64,000 nt of DNA from NCBI RefSeq assembly GCF_025465995.1, contig NZ_JANLNY010000006.1, forward strand, positions 186,001 through 250,000, written 5' to 3'. The translations under genes were made by a program, and so were the position numbers. Shown here piece after piece: positions 60,562 to 64,000 of this stretch; the first letter of the stretch is position 1; every line of letters begins with the position of its first letter. Under the pieces are notes generated by a model that saw only the letters and a list, made by a program, of their open reading frames with translations, had not been told where the DNA came from and did not search any database. This DNA comes from Pseudomonas sp. 5P_3.1_Bac2. Its GTDB lineage: Bacteria > Pseudomonadota > Gammaproteobacteria > Pseudomonadales > Pseudomonadaceae.

Positions 60562-61071
60562 GTGGCTAATGAGTTGTACACCCGCACCAATCAGAAAATC
60601 TTCTACGCCGGCCTGGCGCTGGAGTCGTGGCGTCAGGCTGAGCAGGTACAGAGCATGAACTCCCTGGCGCTGATTCAGGCTGAGCGCGAGGCGGCGCTGT
60701 TTCATCTGTATGGCGCCTTGCTGGGCTTGTGTCATGAGATCGCCGGCTACTACCGCTTGGCCAATAGTGCCGCACCGCAGGCTGAGAGCTTTCTCTGCGA
60801 GGCTGTGTTGGCGCAGGCGCCAAGTCAGGAGCTAGGTGAGCTGGTGGAACTCAGTCAGAGCGCAGAGAGTTGGCTGGCGCAATTGCTTAAGGCCTACAAC
60901 CAATTGTTTCAGCCGCCTCGCGCGGTTGAACAGGCCCAGGCTGATCCGGGCCTGATCTCGGCGCTTAGCCTGGATCAGCCACAGCCCCTCGGCCATGAAG
61001 CTTTGGAGCAGTGGCGCCAACACCTTAAAGCCTTAGCTCAGCGCTTTCGGCAAACCTTAAGCGAGTGGTAA
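60562..61071 (+). CDS. Conserved Pseudomonas protein (DUF6586-like)
   Basis: A 169-residue helical soluble protein starting MANELYTRTNQKIFYAGLALESWRQAEQVQSMNSLALIQAEREAALFHLYGALLGLCHEIAGYYRL. I recall it as DUF6586, found after topA in Pseudomonas. The GTG start has GAGGAG upstream. No motif suggests an enzyme; a protein-interaction role is possible. Function unknown. Confidence 0.8.
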   Translation: MANELYTRTNQKIFYAGLALESWRQAEQVQSMNSLALIQAEREAALFHLYGALLGLCHEIAGYYRLANSAAPQAESFLCEAVLAQAPSQELGELVELSQSAESWLAQLLKAYNQLFQPPRAVEQAQADPGLISALSLDQPQPLGHEALEQWRQHLKALAQRFRQTLSEW

Positions 61072-61220
61072 GAGTTGCTCTAGCTTGAGTGCTGCGCGCA
61101 GCGCTCGGCTTTAGCTTATTGCCATTGGCGTAGCTCAAACCCCTGCAGAAAATCCATTCGACCCTAGGGTCAGCCGAACTCGGCTGGTACACTAGCCGCC
61201 TTTCGTGGAGAACTAACACT

Positions 61221-61454
61221 ATGCCTACATCCTTCCTGGAAATTGTCGAGCTGCCTGATGGGCGAATTGCTCTGCGCCGTGCAGAGGATGAAGAATCACT
61301 GGTGGTGTTGGATTTTTCCGCTGATGCCAAAGCCTTTTTGCAAGGTCAGCATGTTGAGGTGGCTAAGGCCATGCTCAATGTCGGCGTGCAGATGGCTGGC
61401 CGGTTAGCCGAGAACAACTTCGAAGAAGAAGAGGGGCCGCGGGTTCTGCACTGA
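61221..61454 (+). CDS. Small conserved protein of unknown function
   Basis: A 77-residue acidic protein (MPTSFLEIVELPDGRIALRR, then DFSADAKAFLQGQHVEVAKAMLNVGVQMAG), one beta hairpin and one or two helices by eye. It has a GGAG site and an ATG start. It matches the small gene between the DUF6586-like gene and sulA of P. aeruginosa in position. No function is recognised. Confidence 0.8.
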   Translation: MPTSFLEIVELPDGRIALRRAEDEESLVVLDFSADAKAFLQGQHVEVAKAMLNVGVQMAGRLAENNFEEEEGPRVLH

Positions 61455-61499
61455 CGGCAGCTCGTGGCACTGAAGGTTCGCTTTATATCCCAGCGATCC

Positions 61500-61521
61500 G
61501 CTGCAAATAAGCATTTGCAGC
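61500..61521. terminator. Hairpin between convergent 61221 gene and sulA
   Basis: GCTGCAAAT at 61500-61508 pairs perfectly with ATTTGCAGC at 61513-61521 (AAGC loop). A second, weaker stem (AGTGAG/CTCACT) lies at about 61539-61565. No long T run. Confidence 0.5.
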
Positions 61522-61600
61522 ACTGCTGATCGCGCTCAGTGAGTGGCTTTGCGCCGCTCTCACTCGCTCAAGATGACAAACACTTAGCCTGCCGCCTCGT

Positions 61601-62071
61601 TTAGCCGAGACTGATATTTAGGCTTTGCGCTTGGCCTTGTGCGGCTGCACGCTCCAATTGTTGCCGCGCTTGGCGTTCCAGCGGATGCAGCCAGCTCACT
61701 ACTGTGTGGCTGCGGCCTAGTTTGAGTGCTTCTTGGGCCAACTGTAGGGCGCTTTGTTCGCCACGCGGATGCAGCAGCAAAATACGTTCGCGGTTGAGTC
61801 CGGCATCGCGCAACCAAGCCTGGGTCAGGCTCGCCGGTGGGGCGATCAGGGTTAGCCAGCGTTCATCGTGCTTATCGCTCAGCTCGCGCAGAATCGGTGC
61901 CAGTAGGGTCAGGCAATTGCCAGTAGCGCCACGCAGGGACAGCTCGCTGAATGCTTCAATCCGCTCATCCAGCCAAGGCTTGTCTGTGCTCAGCAGCGGG
62001 TTGGCTGTGGCTGCTAAAAAGCCGTCGAACAGGGGCAGTTGGTTATGCTTCATTGCTTGCGGGAACTGCAT
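61601..62071 (-). CDS. sulA: SOS cell division inhibitor SulA
   Basis: A 156-residue SulA-type protein. The conserved core is CLTLLAPILRELSDKHDERWLTLIAPPASLTQAWLRDAGLNRERILLLHPR and SHTVVSWLHPLERQARQQLERAAAQGQ. SulA binds FtsZ and stops septation during DNA damage. GGAGGATCT gives a strong RBS before the ATG at 62071. It lies 150 bases downstream of lexA on the same strand, as in P. aeruginosa; I found no separate LexA box in that gap, so lexA-sulA is probably one transcript. Confidence 0.92.
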   Translation of the reverse strand: MQFPQAMKHNQLPLFDGFLAATANPLLSTDKPWLDERIEAFSELSLRGATGNCLTLLAPILRELSDKHDERWLTLIAPPASLTQAWLRDAGLNRERILLLHPRGEQSALQLAQEALKLGRSHTVVSWLHPLERQARQQLERAAAQGQAQSLNISLG

Positions 62072-62221
62072 AGATCCTCCACTAGCAGGCGGTTGTCAGC
62101 GACCTGCGCTATCAAAACTGGGTTAATAATGCCGCCGCCGGGCGCTGCCATCCTATTGAGCGGCGCTGCTGGGCTCTGATCCTTATCTTGTGGCTCTAGC
62201 CGTTGTACTGGTCTTAGCTGC

Positions 62222-62833
62222 CTAGCGGCGAATCACGCCGACGCTTAAGCCTTCAATCACCAGGTTTTGCTCTTCTAGGTTGACTTCAATCGGTGCGAAT
62301 TCTGGGTTCTCGGCCAGCAACCAGACTTTGTTGCCTTCACGCTTAAAGCGTTTGACTGTCACTTCGTCGTCAATCCGCGCTACCACGACTTGGCCGTTAC
62401 GGGCCTCACGGGTGGTGTGCACGGCGAGCAGGTCGCCGTCGAAAATGCCGATATCTTTCATGCTCATGCCGCGCACCCGCAGCAGGTAATCTGCGCGTGG
62501 GTGGAAGAAGGCCGGGTTGATGCGGCACGACTCTTCAATATGTTGCTGGGCCAGAATGGGTGAGCCCGCAGCCACGCGGCCGATCACGGGCAGGCCTTCT
62601 TCTTCCGTGGTGTTAGGTTCAAAGCCAGGGATACGGATGCCGCGTGAGGCGCCGGGGGTCATCTCAATGGCGCCTTTACGGGCCAGTGCCTTGAGGTGCT
62701 CTTCGGCAGCATTGGGCGATTTAAAGCCCAGGGCTAACGCAATTTCCGCGCGGGTCGGCGGATAGCCATTGTCGTCAAGGCACTGCTTGATGAAGTCGAG
62801 AATTTCAGCTTGGCGCGGCGTTAGCTTGATCAT
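62222..62833 (-). CDS. lexA: LexA repressor
   Basis: A 203-residue LexA. The winged-helix DNA-binding domain is at 1-70 ([34 protein letters not shown]). The cleavage site is Ala-Gly in [10 protein letters not shown], about residue 90. The peptidase dyad is Ser in [12 protein letters not shown] and Lys in VTVKRFKRE. RecA-stimulated self-cleavage derepresses SOS genes. Two LexA boxes lie just upstream of the gene and imply autoregulation. sulA follows. Confidence 0.97.
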   Translation of the reverse strand: MIKLTPRQAEILDFIKQCLDDNGYPPTRAEIALALGFKSPNAAEEHLKALARKGAIEMTPGASRGIRIPGFEPNTTEEEGLPVIGRVAAGSPILAQQHIEESCRINPAFFHPRADYLLRVRGMSMKDIGIFDGDLLAVHTTREARNGQVVVARIDDEVTVKRFKREGNKVWLLAENPEFAPIEVNLEEQNLVIEGLSVGVIRR

Positions 62834-62841
62834 GATGGGCT

Positions 62842-62857
62842 CTGTTTTTTTGTACAG
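62842..62857 (-). promoter_or_regulatory. LexA box 2 upstream of lexA
   Basis: CTG-TTTTTTTGTA-CAG on the plus strand: the core CTG-N10-CAG, nine bases from the ATG. It lies four bases from box 1, so repressor dimers could bind side by side. Confidence 0.7.
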
Positions 62858-62860
62858 TGA

Positions 62861-62876
62861 CTGGAATTATATACAG
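62861..62876 (-). promoter_or_regulatory. LexA box 1 upstream of lexA
   Basis: On the minus strand CTG-TATATAATTC-CAG, a near-ideal SOS box, overlapping a TATAAT-like core that may be the -10 box. Confidence 0.88.
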
Positions 62877-63056
62877 TGATTTGCGCTTGGCAATGCTTTA
62901 AATGCTTATTGCCCTGTCGGCGTAGGTAAATGTCTGCGCAGCTGCTTGTATCCTTAGCTTGTCTGTTGGCGTCTAAGATTTCTCTTATCTTTTATCGCTC
63001 TGTGCGTGGCTGATCGGTCATAAGATGGTCTGCTCGGCTTGACAAGCTGCGCGCCT

Positions 63057-63083
63057 GAAACGTATGTTTCAAACAAGTGTTTG
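63057..63083. promoter_or_regulatory. Tandem PsrA operator of psrA
   Basis: Box 1 GAAAC-GTAT-GTTTC (63057-63070) and box 2 CAAAC-AAGT-GTTTG (63070-63083) share one base. Both match (G/C)AAAC-N4-GTTT(G/C) exactly. PsrA is known to repress itself in Pseudomonas. Confidence 0.85.
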
Positions 63084-63099
63084 GCAAATGAACAGAGTC

Positions 63100-63807
63100 A
63101 TGGCCCAGTCGGAAACCGTTGAACGCATTCTTGATGCGGCAGAGCAGCTTTTTGCGGAGAAAGGTTTCGCAGAAACTTCGCTGCGCCTGATCACCAGTAA
63201 GGCCGGGGTTAACCTGGCGGCGGTGAATTATCACTTCGGCTCGAAAAAGGCTCTGATTCAGGCGGTGTTCTCGCGCTTTCTCGGGCCGTTTTGCCAGAGC
63301 CTGGAGCGTGAGCTGGATCGTCGCCAAGCCAAGCCTGAATCTAAAGCCAGCCTAGAAGAGCTGCTGGAGCTGCTGGTCGAGCAAGCCTTGGCCGTTAAAC
63401 CACGCAGCGGCAATGATCTGTCGATCTTTATGCGCCTGTTGGGCCTGGCCTTCAGCCAAAGCCAGGGGCACCTGCGCAAGTACCTGGAAGAGGTGTACGG
63501 CAAAGTGTTCCGCCGCTACATGCTCTTGGTTCATGAAGCTGCGCCGCGTATCCCGCCGCTGGAGCTGTTCTGGCGGGTGCACTTTATGCTCGGCGCTGCG
63601 GCGTTCAGCATGTCTGGGATCAAGGCACTGCGCGCCATGGCCGAAACCGACTTTGGGGTGAACACCTCGATTGAGCAGGTGATGCGCTTGATGGTGCCGT
63701 TCCTCGCCGCAGGCATGCGCTCTGACAGCGCTTTGCTGGATGAAAGCCTTGCCAATGCCCAGCTAAAACCGCGGATTAAGACGTCGTCGGTGGTGGCAAA
63801 AGTTTAG
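63100..63807 (+). CDS. psrA: PsrA, TetR-family fatty-acid-responsive regulator
   Basis: A 235-residue TetR protein that begins MAQSETVERILDAAEQLFAEKGFAETSLRLITSKAGVNLAAVNYHFGSKKALIQAVFSRF, nearly identical to the PsrA of P. aeruginosa as I recall it. PsrA represses itself and fadBA5, activates rpoS, and is released by long-chain fatty acids. The C-terminal ligand domain has LFWRVHFMLGAAAFSMSGIKAL. The ATG at 63100 gives the family start and leaves the two PsrA boxes upstream of the coding region; an ATG at 63064 would place them inside it. It stands divergent from lexA. Confidence 0.94.
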   Translation: MAQSETVERILDAAEQLFAEKGFAETSLRLITSKAGVNLAAVNYHFGSKKALIQAVFSRFLGPFCQSLERELDRRQAKPESKASLEELLELLVEQALAVKPRSGNDLSIFMRLLGLAFSQSQGHLRKYLEEVYGKVFRRYMLLVHEAAPRIPPLELFWRVHFMLGAAAFSMSGIKALRAMAETDFGVNTSIEQVMRLMVPFLAAGMRSDSALLDESLANAQLKPRIKTSSVVAKV

Positions 63808-63853
63808 TCAGGCGGGTGCGCTTAGCCGAGTGCATCGGCTAAGCTAGGCGCCC

Positions 63854-64000
63854 ATGGCTACCCTCGATTTACTTCATATCTCCATTGCTGATCAGCGCCT
63901 TTATGGCTTTGCTGATGCTCAGCTGCAGCTCAGTCTGCCCGTATCGACCGCGCTGAATGGCCCCGGTGAGCTGAATGGCTCCGGCTGTACGCCGCGTGGC
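63854..64000 (+). CDS. L,D-transpeptidase family protein, N-terminal fragment
   Basis: The first 49 codons of a gene running off the window. It reads MATLDLLHISIADQRLYGFADAQLQLSLPVSTALNGPGE and continues with an NGSGCTPRG-like stretch, the start of a YkuD domain (repeated strand, then the substrate-binding TPRG turn). L,D-transpeptidases form 3-3 cross-links or attach proteins to peptidoglycan; the catalytic cysteine lies outside. No signal peptide is seen at this start, so the protein may be cytoplasmic or start elsewhere. Confidence 0.75.
   Translation, partial: MATLDLLHISIADQRLYGFADAQLQLSLPVSTALNGPGELNGSGCTPRG

Noticed and set aside
62072..62221. Separate LexA box for sulA
   Set aside because: No CTG-N10-CAG match found in the gap.
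63064..63099. Extended psrA start at 63064 or 63088
   Set aside because: The added residues are not part of the known PsrA N-terminus and the first would be encoded by the PsrA operator.

Overview
The window is a 64 kb stretch of core chromosome from a Pseudomonas-type gammaproteobacterium. The evidence is protein likeness and gene order: ubiG-mtaD-mtnA-gyrA-serC-pheA-hisC-tyrA/aroA-cmk-rpsA-ihfB-wbp genes-wbpM-comEA-like, and further on tRNA-Pro-mobA-moaB-moeA, slt-uup, fadBA-topA-sulA-lexA-psrA. I recall these blocks from P. aeruginosa. GC looks moderately high, lower than I expect for P. aeruginosa, and it drops at the O-antigen locus. I saw no insertion sequences, prophage or CRISPR arrays.

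Layout: (1) 1-14.5 kb, ubiquinone and methylthioadenosine metabolism, gyrase A, then a tightly packed serine/aromatic/histidine block (serC, pheA, hisC, fused tyrA-aroA) leading through cmk into rpsA and ihfB. (2) 14.5-19.5 kb, a reduced O-antigen locus (wbpV-, wbpL- and wbpM-like) between ihfB and a ComEA-like gene. (3) 19.7-27.5 kb, an SDR, an MFS transporter, small conserved proteins, a large hybrid sensor kinase, PBP4 (dacB) and yggL. (4) 27.5-35.4 kb, all on the minus strand: an HD-GYP protein, a FUSC-family protein, dGTPase, an EAL phosphodiesterase and a yqjDE-like trio. (5) 35.9-46.8 kb, a DUF5610-type protein, two CheV paralogues, tRNA-Pro, the mobA/moaB/moeA molybdopterin genes, an AraC regulator, pirin, YegS and a MOSC protein. 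(6) 46.9-64 kb, slt, uup, small conserved genes, the fadBA beta-oxidation operon, topA, the SOS pair lexA-sulA, psrA, and the start of an L,D-transpeptidase.

Genes that work together: the aromatic block forms one transcription direction with 1-4 base overlaps. LexA and SulA form an SOS unit behind two LexA boxes. PsrA and the fadBA operon lie 9 kb apart and carry the same double-operator design. Envelope functions recur (wbp genes, PBP4, Slt, L,D-transpeptidase), as do c-di-GMP and chemotaxis functions.

Most notable observations: an intact mtnA-like gene that has lost every catalytic motif I can place; matching tandem PsrA boxes at psrA and fadB; a ten-base C tract inside an EAL phosphodiesterase gene; a hexanucleotide tandem repeat in the ComEA-like gene; an O-antigen locus without visible wzx, wzy or wzz; and a FliA-like promoter before the DUF5610-type gene. 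No wholly new multi-gene system is evident.
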